The notes: generated from the sequence alone by a model not told the origin. Positions 1 to 9,070 are shown, numbered from the stretch's first letter. The stretch is DNA of 64,000 nt from Serratia liquefaciens ATCC 27592 (GCF_000422085.1 NC_021741.1:1302001-1366000); one strand, 5' to 3'. A program made the numbers and translations.

Positions 1-104
1 CCGCATTGCTCGGCGCGCTGTTACTGCGCGAGCGGCTATCTTCCTTGCAGTGGCTTGGGGTATTGACGGTATTGGCGGGTGCCCTGGTGCTGCATATGAA
101 GTGA
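1..104 (+). CDS. EamA/DMT-family transporter, C-terminal fragment
   Basis: The third forward frame is open from the left edge to TGA at 102-104 and gives about 33 residues: an Arg-Glu-Arg loop followed by a hydrophobic helix (LGVLTVLAGALVL) and a short HMK tail. This is the usual end of a ten-helix drug/metabolite transporter (EamA domain), where the last helix follows a G-A-x-x-L-x-E/R-x-L segment. The 5' part lies outside the window, so substrate and start cannot be judged. The family assignment rests only on this tail. Confidence 0.6.
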   Translation, partial: ALLGALLLRERLSSLQWLGVLTVLAGALVLHMK

Positions 105-162
105 CCTAACCCATAACCAGCAGCGTTTTAATTTGGGCCGTTGTTTGCATTGATGATCTGAG

Positions 163-204
163 CGGGCGATATTCATTCCTACCCTGAATTTCGCCCGGTT
201 TTAC
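163..204 (+). terminator. Probable rho-independent terminator
   Basis: CGGGCGA at 163-169 pairs with TCGCCCG at 191-197, the stem can be extended inward by ATTCA/TGAAT, and GGTTTT follows. It lies between the DMT fragment and the convergent oxidoreductase gene. Confidence 0.6.
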
Positions 205-215
205 TGCGTGGCCTG

Positions 216-1265
216 CTATTTTTCGCAAAAACGCGTGGGTCGATAACGCTCGGGGATTTCCCGGTTTTTACCGTCGATCAGTTCTTCACTGACCCACCTT
301 CCAACCGTGGCGGCGCAGGTTACCGCCGGATGCATCACGGCCACATAAAGCCCAGTAACCTCACCGATAAACCCCATGACGGGGCATTTGTCCTCGGGTA
401 CGGGCCGTTGTCCCACCGATTGGCTGAGCAGGCGTGCGGATCCTGTCCCTTTCAACCTTTTGGCTATTGCCGCCAAGGTGTCGGAAGCCATCTCATCAGC
501 ACCACCAACGGCCGGATAATCTTCAGCGGCCAGGATATCGCCGTTGCGGGCATGGCGAACTTCTATATCATCCCCTGAAATGAGGGTATTGATGACGTGG
601 TCCTGCGTGCTGTAGCGCAGCAAAATTGCCGGCGAAGCTTTAATCGGAAGTGAGATGCCAATGGCGTTTAGCAAAGGGGAAATACCCGTTCCGCAGGCCA
701 GCACGACACAATCTGCGTTGAACGTTCCCTGCAGGGTGTCAACGCCGGTAATGGCATCGCCTTCTCTGACGAGTCCGATGACCGGCGTCTGGGTTTTTAA
801 TACAGCGCCGAGGCTGCAAGCCCTATCCAGCAAGGCGTGGGTGGCGTCGATAGGGTCAACGGCGCCATCCTGTTTTGCATAATAAGCCTGTGGAGGCGGA
901 TTATTCATCGCGGGTTCAAGCTGGGAGATCACGGATTGCTCAAGCATTTTTTCATGGGCCTGAGCCGCCAATGAATCGCTGTCGTAACTCAGTGCGCCGG
1001 CCCAATGCAGCCAAAGCTCCGGCACTTCTTTCTCCAGCCGATGCCAGTCGGCCACGGACGTACGGCGGAGCAGGACATCGGGCGCATCATCACTCACCGT
1101 GCTGTGGATCCAGCCGAAAGAGCTGCCGGTGGCACCTGATGCCGGGTGGTGTTGGTCAATGACGGTGACCTTCACACCACGGCGAGCCAAATGATAAGCG
1201 ATGATCGCGCCGATAATGCCTGCGCCCACAATAAGAATATGCCTGTCAGAGAGATCCATACCCAC
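216..1265 (-). CDS. FAD-dependent oxidoreductase (DAO family)
   Basis: A 349-residue protein with the N-terminal Rossmann dinucleotide motif GAGIIG near residues 14-19, followed by the acidic D of the FAD-ribose contact in TVIDQ, and a C-terminal region with the GLYVA...P pattern of the D-amino-acid-oxidase/glycine-oxidase superfamily (DAO). It probably oxidises a primary or secondary amine, giving an imine and reduced flavin, in the cytoplasm. The start used is GTG at 1265 because GAGG lies six bases upstream; an ATG two codons later is possible. It is a single gene with no obvious partner. The exact substrate is unknown. Confidence 0.8.
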   Translation of the reverse strand: MGMDLSDRHILIVGAGIIGAIIAYHLARRGVKVTVIDQHHPASGATGSSFGWIHSTVSDDAPDVLLRRTSVADWHRLEKEVPELWLHWAGALSYDSDSLAAQAHEKMLEQSVISQLEPAMNNPPPQAYYAKQDGAVDPIDATHALLDRACSLGAVLKTQTPVIGLVREGDAITGVDTLQGTFNADCVVLACGTGISPLLNAIGISLPIKASPAILLRYSTQDHVINTLISGDDIEVRHARNGDILAAEDYPAVGGADEMASDTLAAIAKRLKGTGSARLLSQSVGQRPVPEDKCPVMGFIGEVTGLYVAVMHPAVTCAATVGRWVSEELIDGKNREIPERYRPTRFCEK

Positions 1266-1356
1266 GTTCTACCTCGCATGTACTGGGCACAAACTATCCC
1301 ATAAATTAACGGTTTCATGCAGATAAATGTGCTTTGCTCCCCGAAGCCTACCAACC

Positions 1357-2649
1357 TCAACCGGCGTGCTGAGTGCGTCTGATATAGGTCCAGGGGTTCA
1401 GCGAACGCAGATGCATTTGCAATACCGCGCCACGGCGGAAGAAGTAGTTAAGCAGGGTCAGTGACAACAGCTCTGTCAGCAGGGTGCTATAAGCGGCGCC
1501 CATCATGCCGTACTGGCGGATCAGAAAGTACGACAGCGGGATGTTGATGATAAACACCAGAAACATCTTCTTCGACAGGAAGCCATAGCCGGAGAAGAGC
1601 ACAATGTATTTGTAGGCTACGGTGCCCAACGCGGAAAGCAGCGTTGAAACCGCCAAGACGCCCATCGCCGGATAGGCTGCCAAATATTGCTCCCCGTACA
1701 GCAACACAATGACCGGTTTGCCAAGCAAAACGATACCGGCCACGATGGCGGCGGCGATGGCCAGCACCAGCCCATTCAGTTTGGCGGCGGTGCGCATTGC
1801 GTCATCGCGGTGATAGGCAAAGATTTTGGCGAAAAACGAGGTGATCACCGCATCGGTAACAAACATCCAGGCGGTTGCCAGGGTGATGGCAACCGAGTAA
1901 ATGCCCAGCGCTTGCGCCGAGACGAACCACATCAGGAACAGCTGCGCCAGCCGGGTATAAATGGCAATGGAGACATTGGATACTGCCAGTGGCAGGCCGC
2001 TGGCGAGCAAATAGCGCACATATTTACGCCGCACGCGCTTGGGTGCGACAAAACGCGGATAACGGCGGTGGTAGATATGGTGGCGAATCAGGTAGGGGAT
2101 CAGGTAAACCATCACGATCGGGATTGCCAGGAAATACAGGTGCAGATCAAGATAAACAATCAGATAACGCACCAGCAGTGCGCTGCCCAACCCGGCTACG
2201 TTAGCCAGCGTATTGAAGCGTGATTCCAGCCGGGCGTCGTGATAAATGGTGAACACGTCTCTGAGCGAGAAGAAGCTGGCGACAAAGGTGGCGGCGCAAA
2301 AATAGAAGGTAATGAAATCTTCACGCAGCCCGGTGTAAATCAATATTGCCGCAGAGAGCAGCACAAAGCAGCCCTGTCGCAGCCGGTTGGTGGAGAACAT
2401 CAGGGCGGTTCCGGAACCTGGGTTGCGGCTAATCCGCTTGAACAGCACGGTATCGGAGCCCAGCAGCGCCAGCGTTTGGGTAATGGCGAAAATAGCGGTA
2501 GCGAAGGTGATCTTGCCGAAGCTTTCCGGGCCAATGTATTTCGCCATATAGGCGGTAATGAAAATGACCCCCAGAATAGAGACCATTTTTTCGGATATCA
2601 TCCAAAACGCATTTCTCACAATATTGATATCTATGAATTTTAATTTCAT
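1357..2649 (-). CDS. Oligosaccharide flippase (MATE/Wzx-like) family protein
   Basis: About 430 residues with repeated hydrophobic segments expected to form 12-14 membrane helices. It has the N-terminal pattern of polysaccharide biosynthesis proteins (an ISEK-x-V start, then YIGPESFGK near residue 38). Such proteins move lipid-linked sugar units across the inner membrane. The start is ATG at 2649, preceded by AGGGAAAG; an upstream in-frame ATG lacks a good ribosome site. It is divergent from a TupA-type ATP-grasp gene, which suggests a small envelope-glycan locus. No glycosyltransferases or polymerase are adjacent, so the substrate is unknown. Confidence 0.8.
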   Translation of the reverse strand: MKLKFIDINIVRNAFWMISEKMVSILGVIFITAYMAKYIGPESFGKITFATAIFAITQTLALLGSDTVLFKRISRNPGSGTALMFSTNRLRQGCFVLLSAAILIYTGLREDFITFYFCAATFVASFFSLRDVFTIYHDARLESRFNTLANVAGLGSALLVRYLIVYLDLHLYFLAIPIVMVYLIPYLIRHHIYHRRYPRFVAPKRVRRKYVRYLLASGLPLAVSNVSIAIYTRLAQLFLMWFVSAQALGIYSVAITLATAWMFVTDAVITSFFAKIFAYHRDDAMRTAAKLNGLVLAIAAAIVAGIVLLGKPVIVLLYGEQYLAAYPAMGVLAVSTLLSALGTVAYKYIVLFSGYGFLSKKMFLVFIINIPLSYFLIRQYGMMGAAYSTLLTELLSLTLLNYFFRRGAVLQMHLRSLNPWTYIRRTQHAG

Positions 2650-2803
2650 TGGTACTTTCCCTGTCGCCTCTAATAATAGGAATCGTCCGATTATTCCCTT
2701 ACCCACTGTAAGGGATGCCCCGCAGGGTTTTATAATTGAGATGCAATAATCGGAATGTGAGAAGCATTCCTGCGTATGCTATGTTCATGGAAGAAAGAGA
2801 AGA

Positions 2804-3658
2804 ATGAGAAAACTCGCAAAACGACTCTATCGGGCGGCACCCGATTTTATCTATTACCAAGTCAGCCATTATCTTGCCCACGGCTCTTGGATTAGCTTCA
2901 AAAAACCGAAAACATTTTCAGAGAAGATTTATCATCGCATGCGCTACCCGCATAATGATTTCAGTATGTTAGCGGATAAGGTGGCGGTCAGAGAGTATAT
3001 TTCTCAGCGGGTTTCAGATAAATACCTAACGCCTATTATCATGATCGTAGATAATTTTAGCGAACGGGACTACCTGGCCTTGCCACAATCATTTGTTATC
3101 AAAACCAATAATGCCTCGCAGCAGGTCAAGATAGTTAAAGATAAAAGTAAGGTCACCTATCAGGATATTACGAAAATTCTTAGCGAATGGTCTGGAATAA
3201 CCTATTGGAAAAGATTTCGAGAAAAGCACTACGCCAATATTCCGCAGAAAATTATCGTTGAGGAGCTGCTGGATATTGAATGTGACGGTGAGCTGATAGA
3301 TTACAAAGTGCACGTGTTTAATGGCAAATACTCTTATTTATTCGTTGAGTTGTTACGTGGCGGGCCAGAGCCGACTTCGCTGGAGTTTTTGGACGAATAT
3401 GCCCACCATTGTTTTTTCACCCAGGGTGACATTCCGCAGATCAATACGCTGAACCAGAAACCGGCGTTTTGGGATGAAATGATCCAGGTGGCGAAAGCGG
3501 TCTCGGCAGATCTGGATTATTGCCGCGTCGATTTTTATCTCACTCGCGACCAGATCTACATTGGCGAATTGACGCTCACGCCCGGCGCAGGCAACGAAGT
3601 TTATCTGCCGCGCGCGACGAATCTGCTGCTGGGCGAGATGATGTCCAAAGACGGGTAA
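2804..3658 (+). CDS. ATP-grasp (TupA-like) family protein
   Basis: A 284-residue protein matching the TupA-like ATP-grasp family, often labelled glycosyltransferase. Seen are the early KKPKTFSEKIYHRM segment, the DK-x-x-VREYI segment, FVIKTNNAS (ATP-binding lysine), a KIIVEELLD strand, DYKVHVFNGK and CRVDFYL near the end. Members ligate an amino acid or acid to a sugar, as in teichuronopeptide synthesis. ATG at 2804 follows AAGAGAAGA. The first 600 bases are visibly richer in A+T than the neighbours, with codons such as ATA and TTA, a hint of acquisition. It is divergent from the flippase gene and likely acts on the same glycan. Confidence 0.8.
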   Translation: MRKLAKRLYRAAPDFIYYQVSHYLAHGSWISFKKPKTFSEKIYHRMRYPHNDFSMLADKVAVREYISQRVSDKYLTPIIMIVDNFSERDYLALPQSFVIKTNNASQQVKIVKDKSKVTYQDITKILSEWSGITYWKRFREKHYANIPQKIIVEELLDIECDGELIDYKVHVFNGKYSYLFVELLRGGPEPTSLEFLDEYAHHCFFTQGDIPQINTLNQKPAFWDEMIQVAKAVSADLDYCRVDFYLTRDQIYIGELTLTPGAGNEVYLPRATNLLLGEMMSKDG

Positions 3659-3673
3659 ACATTGCGACGCCGC

Positions 3674-4576
3674 TTACCGCGCGCTGTCCGCCGGTGCGAT
3701 GCTTTGCAGCCACGCCAGAAATTCGGCGGCTTTGGGTTTGTCCAGCGTGCGTTGCGGGTAGACCACATAGTAAGGCTTGCTCAGCGGTAGCGTCGGTTCT
3801 GCCAGCGGCACCAGGGTTCCCTGAGCCAGTTCACGCTGGATCAGCTGCTGCTGGCCGAGTAAAACGCCGTGGCCCTCAACCGCGGCGTCAATCGCCAGCG
3901 AGGTCAGATTATAAGTCAGGCCGCGCCGCTGCGGCGGTGGTAACCCGGCGGCGCTGAACCACTCATGCCAGCCCGGCAGAAACTGGCTCTCCTTTCCCCA
4001 ATCCACCTGAATCAGCGGCTGTTGAGTCCAGTCGCCGATGCTCTGTAACTGCGGGCTACACACCGGCTGCACGCAGTCCTGAAACAGCCGCACTTTTTCC
4101 ATCAATGGATAGTCCTGATCGCCAAAGCTCAGGGCAAAATCCGCCGTTGAAGCGGCAAAATCGACCTCGGCGTGGGTGGCGTGCAGGCGAATATCCATCT
4201 GCGGATGCTGGTTCAGCCACTTGCCGATGGCCGGGTTCAGCCATTTTGACGCCAGGGCCGGCAAGGCAAAAATCGTCAATGCCTCTTGGCCCCGTTGGCG
4301 ATCGACATGCTGTTGCGCCACGCGCAGCGTTTCAAACGCCTGCTGCACGTAGGCCAGATAATCCGCCCCTTGTTCAGTCAGCGTCACGCCGCTATTGGCG
4401 CGAATGAACAGTGTGATGCCCAGATGCTGCTCGAGCTGGCGGATCTGCTGGCTGACGGCGGCGGCGGTCAGCGCCAGGCTGTCTGCCGCTCTGGCCAGGC
4501 TGCCGGTACGGGCAGCGGTTTCAAACGCCAGAATGGCGCTCAGTTTGGGCAGGCGGCTGCGGGAAGGTGCGTTCAT
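3674..4576 (-). CDS. LysR-family transcriptional regulator (GcvA-like)
   Basis: 300 residues with an N-terminal winged helix-turn-helix (about residues 9-68: LSAILAFETAARTGS, then AAAVSQQIRQLEQHLG) and a C-terminal effector domain. The spacing and the LFIRANSGVTLTEQG segment resemble the GcvA subgroup. It is divergent from the 2OG-Fe(II) oxygenase at 4690, with about 110 bp between them, and probably controls that gene. The effector is unknown. Confidence 0.88.
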   Translation of the reverse strand: MNAPSRSRLPKLSAILAFETAARTGSLARAADSLALTAAAVSQQIRQLEQHLGITLFIRANSGVTLTEQGADYLAYVQQAFETLRVAQQHVDRQRGQEALTIFALPALASKWLNPAIGKWLNQHPQMDIRLHATHAEVDFAASTADFALSFGDQDYPLMEKVRLFQDCVQPVCSPQLQSIGDWTQQPLIQVDWGKESQFLPGWHEWFSAAGLPPPQRRGLTYNLTSLAIDAAVEGHGVLLGQQQLIQRELAQGTLVPLAEPTLPLSKPYYVVYPQRTLDKPKAAEFLAWLQSIAPADSAR

Positions 4577-4689
4577 GGTGGCTATCGCTAAGAATTGGTT
4601 AGCTCATCCTTAACGCATTTTTGTTATTACGGCAATCCGACATTCGCTACAGTGAGGTTATCCGGCCCTTATGCCCTCAGGAGTTCAGC

Positions 4690-5469
4690 ATGCAGCAACT
4701 TGCTCATATCATTGATTTATCCGCCAACCCGATTGGCGATGCTGCCTTTCAAGCCCGTTGCCGGGCGACGCTGGATGCGGCAGGGGCGCTGGTGCTGCCG
4801 GGCTTTTTGACCGCTGCGGCGCTGGCGACGGTGCGTTTGGAGGGGGCAGAGCACAGCCCTGCGGCGTTTTATGCCGCCAGCAAGCACAATGTCTACCTGA
4901 AACCGCAGGACGACGCCTTGCCGGCCGATCACCCACGCAACCGGCTGGTGGTTTCTTCCAAGGGGTGCATTACCGACGAGGATATCCCGGCGCAGTCGCC
5001 GCTGCGTACGCTATACGATGCGCAATCCTTCCGCGATTTCCTCTGTGCGGTACTGCAAGAACAACAGCTGTACCCTTACGCCGATCGGCTGTCTTCAATC
5101 AACCTGCATTATGCCCATCGCGGGCAGGAGCTGGGCTGGCATTTTGACAATTCGTCGTTTGCCATCACGTTGCTGATCCAGAAACCGCAGGCCGGTGGGC
5201 AATTCGAGTACGTGGAAAACCTGCGGGATGCCGATCGTGGGGGGATGAATTACGCTGGCGTGTCGCAGGTATTGGACGGCGAACGGGCGGTTAAGACCTT
5301 GGCGATCGAAGAGGGGGATTTGGTGCTGTTCCGGGGACGCAATGCCATGCACCGCGTCACGCCAACCGAAGGCGATACCACCCGCATGCTGGTGGTGCTG
5401 GCCTATAATGCCCAGCCGGATATCGCGCTGTCGGAGAGCGCCAGAATGACCTTTTACGGCCGACTTTAA
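4690..5469 (+). CDS. 2OG-Fe(II) oxygenase, HalD/ArpA-like
   Basis: A 259-residue protein of the Fe(II)/2-oxoglutarate dioxygenase fold. The metal triad is visible: H151 and D153 in GWHFDN, and H221 in AMHRVTP; R232 in TTRMLVV would hold the 2-oxoglutarate carboxylate. The whole layout recalls the family that includes the free-amino-acid halogenases HalD/BesD, but those have Gly where this protein keeps Asp, so hydroxylation is expected rather than halogenation. ATG at 4690 was chosen because AGGAG lies six bases upstream. A LysR gene is divergent and an asparagine permease gene converges from the right, which makes an amino-acid substrate plausible. Confidence 0.8.
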   Translation: MQQLAHIIDLSANPIGDAAFQARCRATLDAAGALVLPGFLTAAALATVRLEGAEHSPAAFYAASKHNVYLKPQDDALPADHPRNRLVVSSKGCITDEDIPAQSPLRTLYDAQSFRDFLCAVLQEQQLYPYADRLSSINLHYAHRGQELGWHFDNSSFAITLLIQKPQAGGQFEYVENLRDADRGGMNYAGVSQVLDGERAVKTLAIEEGDLVLFRGRNAMHRVTPTEGDTTRMLVVLAYNAQPDIALSESARMTFYGRL

Positions 5470-5499
5470 GAATAAAAAATTCAGGGGGCTGACAAGCCC

Positions 5500-5594
5500 G
5501 CATAAGGGTTAACCGATAGGGGGCGAACATGTTCGACCCGATTTAACCGATTGATTATGCGGTAGGGCGCGGCATGCAGCGCCCCTACTACGAA
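5500..5594. repeat. 95-bp intergenic palindromic repeat, copy A
   Basis: This stretch matches 21207-21301 in inverted orientation over its full length, roughly 80% by eye. It holds two adjacent imperfect palindromes, one around GGGCGAACATGTTCGACCC and one around GGGCGCGGCATGCAGCGCCC, joined by an AT-rich linker with GATTTAA. It is noncoding and sits between convergent genes, like BIME/MITE-type elements. Confidence 0.8.
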
Positions 5595-5618
5595 TAACTG
5601 CCCCGAAAGGGGCAGTTA
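5595..5618. terminator. Perfect hairpin between convergent genes
   Basis: TAACTGCCCC and GGGGCAGTTA form a perfect ten-base-pair stem with a GAAA tetraloop, seven bases beyond the ansP stop codon. The tail is not strongly T-rich on either strand. It probably ends ansP transcription. Confidence 0.65.
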
Positions 5619-5624
5619 AGAGAC

Positions 5625-7088
5625 TTAGTGGTGGGCTTCTTCGTGAGCCTGCTGTTCCAGCTTCACTTCCTGAGCCCGCTTGCGCAGGCCGAACCAGCCC
5701 AGCGTCAGCAGCACCGCCAGCACCGGAATGGTGGCGATAGTCCAGGTGCCGTTCGGGTAGTCGAACGCCATCATGATGACGACCGCCAGCAGGAATGCCA
5801 GCGTTAGCCAAGAGGTGAAGGGCGCGCCGGGCATTCTGAAGGATACCGGCTGGGCGCGGCCTTCGCGTACGGCTTTACGCAAACGCATCTGGCACACGAT
5901 GATAAACGCCCATGAGGCGATAATGCCCAGCGAAGCGATGTTCAGCACGATCTCAAACACCCGCGAAGGCACCAGATAGTTCAGCAAAACGCCAATCACA
6001 TAGATGCCGCAGGTCACCAGAATACCGGCGTAAGGCACTTGCTGGCTGCTCATTCTAGCCATGAATTTCGGCGCTGACCCGCCCATCGACAGTGAACGCA
6101 GGATACGGCCGGTGGAGTACAGGCCGGAGTTGAGGCTGGAAAGTGCTGCGGTCAGCACCACGATATTCATGATGGTGCCGATATAAGGCACGCCCAGCTT
6201 GCTGAAGAAGGTAACGAACGGGCTTTGGCCCGCCTGGTAGGCGTTCCACGGCAGCAGCAGCACCAACAGTACCACCGAACCGACGTAGAACAGGCCAATG
6301 CGCCAGATCACGCTGTTGATCGCTTTTGGCATCATTTTGGCCGGATCCTTACACTCACCGGCGGCGGTGCCGATCAGCTCAATCCCGGCGAAGGCGAAAA
6401 TAACACCCTGCACTAACACCAGCGCTGGCAGCAGCCCGTGCGGGAACATGCCGCCGTTTTCAGTAATCAGGTGCAGGCCGGTGGTGTTGCCTGCCACCGG
6501 GGTACCGGTGCCGAGGAACACTACCCCCACCACCAGGAACAATGCGATGGCGACGACTTTGATCAGGGCGAACCAGAACTCCATTTCGGCGAACCACTTC
6601 ACGCCGATCATGTTCATGGTGGCAACCACGCCGAGGGCGCAGAGCGCGAACAGCCATTGCGGGACGTCGGCGAAGGTGCCCCAGTAGTGCATGTACAGCG
6701 CCACCGCGGTGATATCGACGATGCCGGTCATTGCCCAGTTGAGGAAATACATCCACCCGGCGACGTAAGAGGCTTTTTCGCCGAGAAACTCACGGGCATA
6801 AGACACGAAGCTGCCGCTGGACGGGCGGTGCAGAACCAATTCGCCCAATGCGCGCAGAATGAAGAAAGAGAATATACCGCACACCAGATATACCAGCGCC
6901 AGTGCCGGGCCGGCCAATTCCAGACGGCCACCGGTACCGAGGAACAAGCCGGTACCGATTGAACCGCCGATAGCGATCATCTGTATTTGTCGATTGCCCA
7001 TGCTTTTGTGATAACCGGATTCATGGGAGTCTAACCATCGTCTTCTGGCTGCGTGCTTGTCATGCGCAGACTTTTTATTTGATTGCAT
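5625..7088 (-). CDS. ansP: L-asparagine permease AnsP
   Basis: 487 residues and about twelve hydrophobic helices of the amino acid-polyamine-organocation family. It is colinear with E. coli AnsP almost throughout (for example GYHKSMGNRQIQMIAIGG, HRPSSGSFVSYAREFLG, MNMIGVKWFAEMEFWFALIK). The hallmark GGSIGTGLFLG of the first helix is present. It imports asparagine through the inner membrane by proton symport. It is slightly shorter than the 499-residue E. coli protein at the C terminus. The gene has a long 5' region that may hold control sites, and runs toward the 2OG oxygenase gene. Confidence 0.93.
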   Translation of the reverse strand: MQSNKKSAHDKHAARRRWLDSHESGYHKSMGNRQIQMIAIGGSIGTGLFLGTGGRLELAGPALALVYLVCGIFSFFILRALGELVLHRPSSGSFVSYAREFLGEKASYVAGWMYFLNWAMTGIVDITAVALYMHYWGTFADVPQWLFALCALGVVATMNMIGVKWFAEMEFWFALIKVVAIALFLVVGVVFLGTGTPVAGNTTGLHLITENGGMFPHGLLPALVLVQGVIFAFAGIELIGTAAGECKDPAKMMPKAINSVIWRIGLFYVGSVVLLVLLLPWNAYQAGQSPFVTFFSKLGVPYIGTIMNIVVLTAALSSLNSGLYSTGRILRSLSMGGSAPKFMARMSSQQVPYAGILVTCGIYVIGVLLNYLVPSRVFEIVLNIASLGIIASWAFIIVCQMRLRKAVREGRAQPVSFRMPGAPFTSWLTLAFLLAVVIMMAFDYPNGTWTIATIPVLAVLLTLGWFGLRKRAQEVKLEQQAHEEAHH

Positions 7089-7535
7089 TATCCGTCCTGT
7101 TTACCTGTCTATGGAATTACCCTGCTCTGGCTTCAGAGCAAACGATTGCTATGGACAATCGTTATGAGAATGAGGTCATGGCATCATTCTGCTGTTTATT
7201 GTGTATACAAGCCGCCACGAAATAACGGCGAAGCATGCTACCTTTTCTCAGTAAATGTGGCAAAAAATCCTGCGTATAAATCGTGAACAAGTGTGTTTGT
7301 TTTTTGTTCTATATATAAAAGAATATATTATTCAATAAGATGGTTGATTTTATCAAGACGGAAATATCGAGGAATAAAAAGTGATTAAAATCACATAATA
7401 ATAATTACCGTGCAAACTACAGGGAATTTTTCTTATTAATGGGTGAGGTGAAAGGAGGGGGATAATAAGACCTCCCAACCTGTGGTGATATTGTCCGCAG
7501 GCGGGAGATAATAAAGGGAGAGATTTGGCCGATTT
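7089..7535. other. AT-rich intergenic region upstream of ansP
   Basis: 447 bp without a credible gene. It is clearly A+T rich between about 7260 and 7440. It holds two symmetric sites resembling FNR/CRP half-site pairs, TTGAT-TTT-ATCAA at 7344-7356 and the perfect palindrome at 7381-7394. An imperfect hairpin (CTCCC...GGGAG) near 7474-7508 may end the gene at 7536. A short reading frame at 7083-7286 shows no protein-like features. Confidence 0.55.
7381..7394. promoter_or_regulatory. CRP/FNR-like palindrome
   Basis: GTGATTAAAATCAC is a perfect 14-bp palindrome. It fits the inner part of a CRP site (TGTGA-N6-TCACA with one mismatch) and, less well, an FNR site. It lies about 300 bp upstream of the ansP start, which is far for direct activation unless the promoter is also distant. 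Confidence 0.4.
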
Positions 7536-7973
7536 TTAGGCGGATTCACCGGCCGGCAGAGCCGAAGTCGGCAGGCCGAATACCTTGTCGAACACCCAGT
7601 TAAACACAAAGGTGTAGCACGGGATAATCACTATCAGGGCCATATCCAGCAGCAGCGCCTGCCACAGCGTAATCCCCATCCACCAGGCAATCAGCGGGAT
7701 CAGGTAAACCACTAACGTTAATTGAAAGCCTACGGCGTGCAGAATACGGCGTTTAAGCGTACGGCCGCGTGAGGCCTGGCGACTTTCCCACAGCTCAAAC
7801 AGCGAGTTGTAGATGAAGTTCCAGGTGACGGCGATAGTGGTAATGATCACCGCCAGCGGCCCGGTGCTGCTGGGGGCGCTGCCGGAAAGCAGCGCCAGCC
7901 CGAGCGCTGAGATCGTCATGCCGATAATTTCATAGGCGGTGACATACACCAGTTTGCGTTTAACGCCTTGCAT
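7536..7973 (-). CDS. PACE-family antimicrobial efflux transporter (AceI-like)
   Basis: 145 residues with four membrane helices arranged as two tandem bacterial transmembrane pair (BTP) domains, the signature of proteobacterial antimicrobial compound efflux proteins. The RKLVYVTAYEIIGM motif in helix 1 carries Glu at position 15, the same position as the essential Glu15 of Acinetobacter AceI, and WNFIYNSLFELWE closes the first domain. Proton-coupled export of biocides such as chlorhexidine, or of polyamines, is the known family function. Good ribosome site AGGAGATGAG. A LysR gene is divergent, as with aceI/aceR. Confidence 0.88.
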   Translation of the reverse strand: MQGVKRKLVYVTAYEIIGMTISALGLALLSGSAPSSTGPLAVIITTIAVTWNFIYNSLFELWESRQASRGRTLKRRILHAVGFQLTLVVYLIPLIAWWMGITLWQALLLDMALIVIIPCYTFVFNWVFDKVFGLPTSALPAGESA

Positions 7974-8101
7974 TACTCATCTCCTGACTGATTTCTTGGC
8001 TTTGTGGTCGAGTGACCTTTTGCCGTCTGGCGGGTAAGATAACGTCAACTACATTGATAGAAAAAGTCAGGAGCTGTCAGTTTTACTGACAGGAAGGCGC
8101 A

Positions 8102-8995
8102 ATGAATTTTTCCAGCGACAATATTGAGCTGTTTCTGGCGGTACTGGATCGCGGTTCGTTTTCCGCCGCGGCCCGATCGCTGCGCCGCGTACCTTCGGCG
8201 GTGAGTATGGGGATCGCCAATATGGAGGCGGAACTGGGGTTTCAACTGTTTGATCGTTCGCACCGCGAGCCGGTGCCGACCGCGTTGGCATTGGCCCTGG
8301 CGCCCCATGCGCGACTGATAGCCGAACAGCTTAAGCAGTTGCAGAACCACGCTATCGAACTGTCGCAAGGGCTGGAGAGCACCTTGTCGATTGGCGTTGC
8401 CTCGGACATCAACAGCAGCGGCCTGCTGACGGCGATCAACACGCTGGCGGAGCGCTATCCGCTGCTGAATATTGAAGTGCTGACCGCTCCGCAGGATGAC
8501 GTGGTGCATATGCTGCATCAAGAGCGAGTCGACGTTTGCCTGGCATTTGGCGGACTAAACATCAACAGCCAGGAACAGTTTCACTTCGTCGGCGCGGAAT
8601 CGCTGGTTGCCATGCTTTCGCCACGGCACCCGGCGTTGCAGGGGGCGCCGGATGAGCTGTTCCTCGAGGATTTGGTCAACGTGCGGCAGATAATGGTGGC
8701 CAGCCGTGATTTGCCGATCGCCGATCTGCGGCCGCGGGTGGCGGAATCTTACTGGCGCACCGACAGCCTGCCGATGGCGCTGAACATGGTCGAGGCGGGT
8801 TTGGGGTGGGGCAATTTCCCGCTATCGCTGACCGCACCATTGTTAGCTCAGGGGCGGTTGATCAGGCTGAAATTTAAAAACACCAAAAATGAGCTGCGAT
8901 TGCCGATACACCTTGTCTGGCTGAAAAGCCGACCGTTGGATAAGGCCGCCCGCGAACTGGTGGCCCTGATGCGCGACGCGTCGCAGGCGGAATAA
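8102..8995 (+). CDS. LysR-family regulator, divergent from the PACE pump
   Basis: 297 residues with an N-terminal winged helix-turn-helix (NIELFLAVLDRGSF, then VPSAVSMGIANMEAELG) and a substrate-binding-like C-terminal domain. AGGAAGGCG precedes ATG at 8102. It is transcribed away from the PACE transporter, 128 bp apart. In Acinetobacter the LysR protein AceR activates aceI from the same arrangement, so an equivalent role is a reasonable inference. The inducer is not predictable. Confidence 0.88.
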   Translation: MNFSSDNIELFLAVLDRGSFSAAARSLRRVPSAVSMGIANMEAELGFQLFDRSHREPVPTALALALAPHARLIAEQLKQLQNHAIELSQGLESTLSIGVASDINSSGLLTAINTLAERYPLLNIEVLTAPQDDVVHMLHQERVDVCLAFGGLNINSQEQFHFVGAESLVAMLSPRHPALQGAPDELFLEDLVNVRQIMVASRDLPIADLRPRVAESYWRTDSLPMALNMVEAGLGWGNFPLSLTAPLLAQGRLIRLKFKNTKNELRLPIHLVWLKSRPLDKAARELVALMRDASQAE

Positions 8996-9070
8996 TCCCG
9001 GCGGCCGTATTGCTTTTGTTTTCATCGCTGGGCTACTTTGAACCGTGGCATTTATGAAGGGGCGGAAAGC

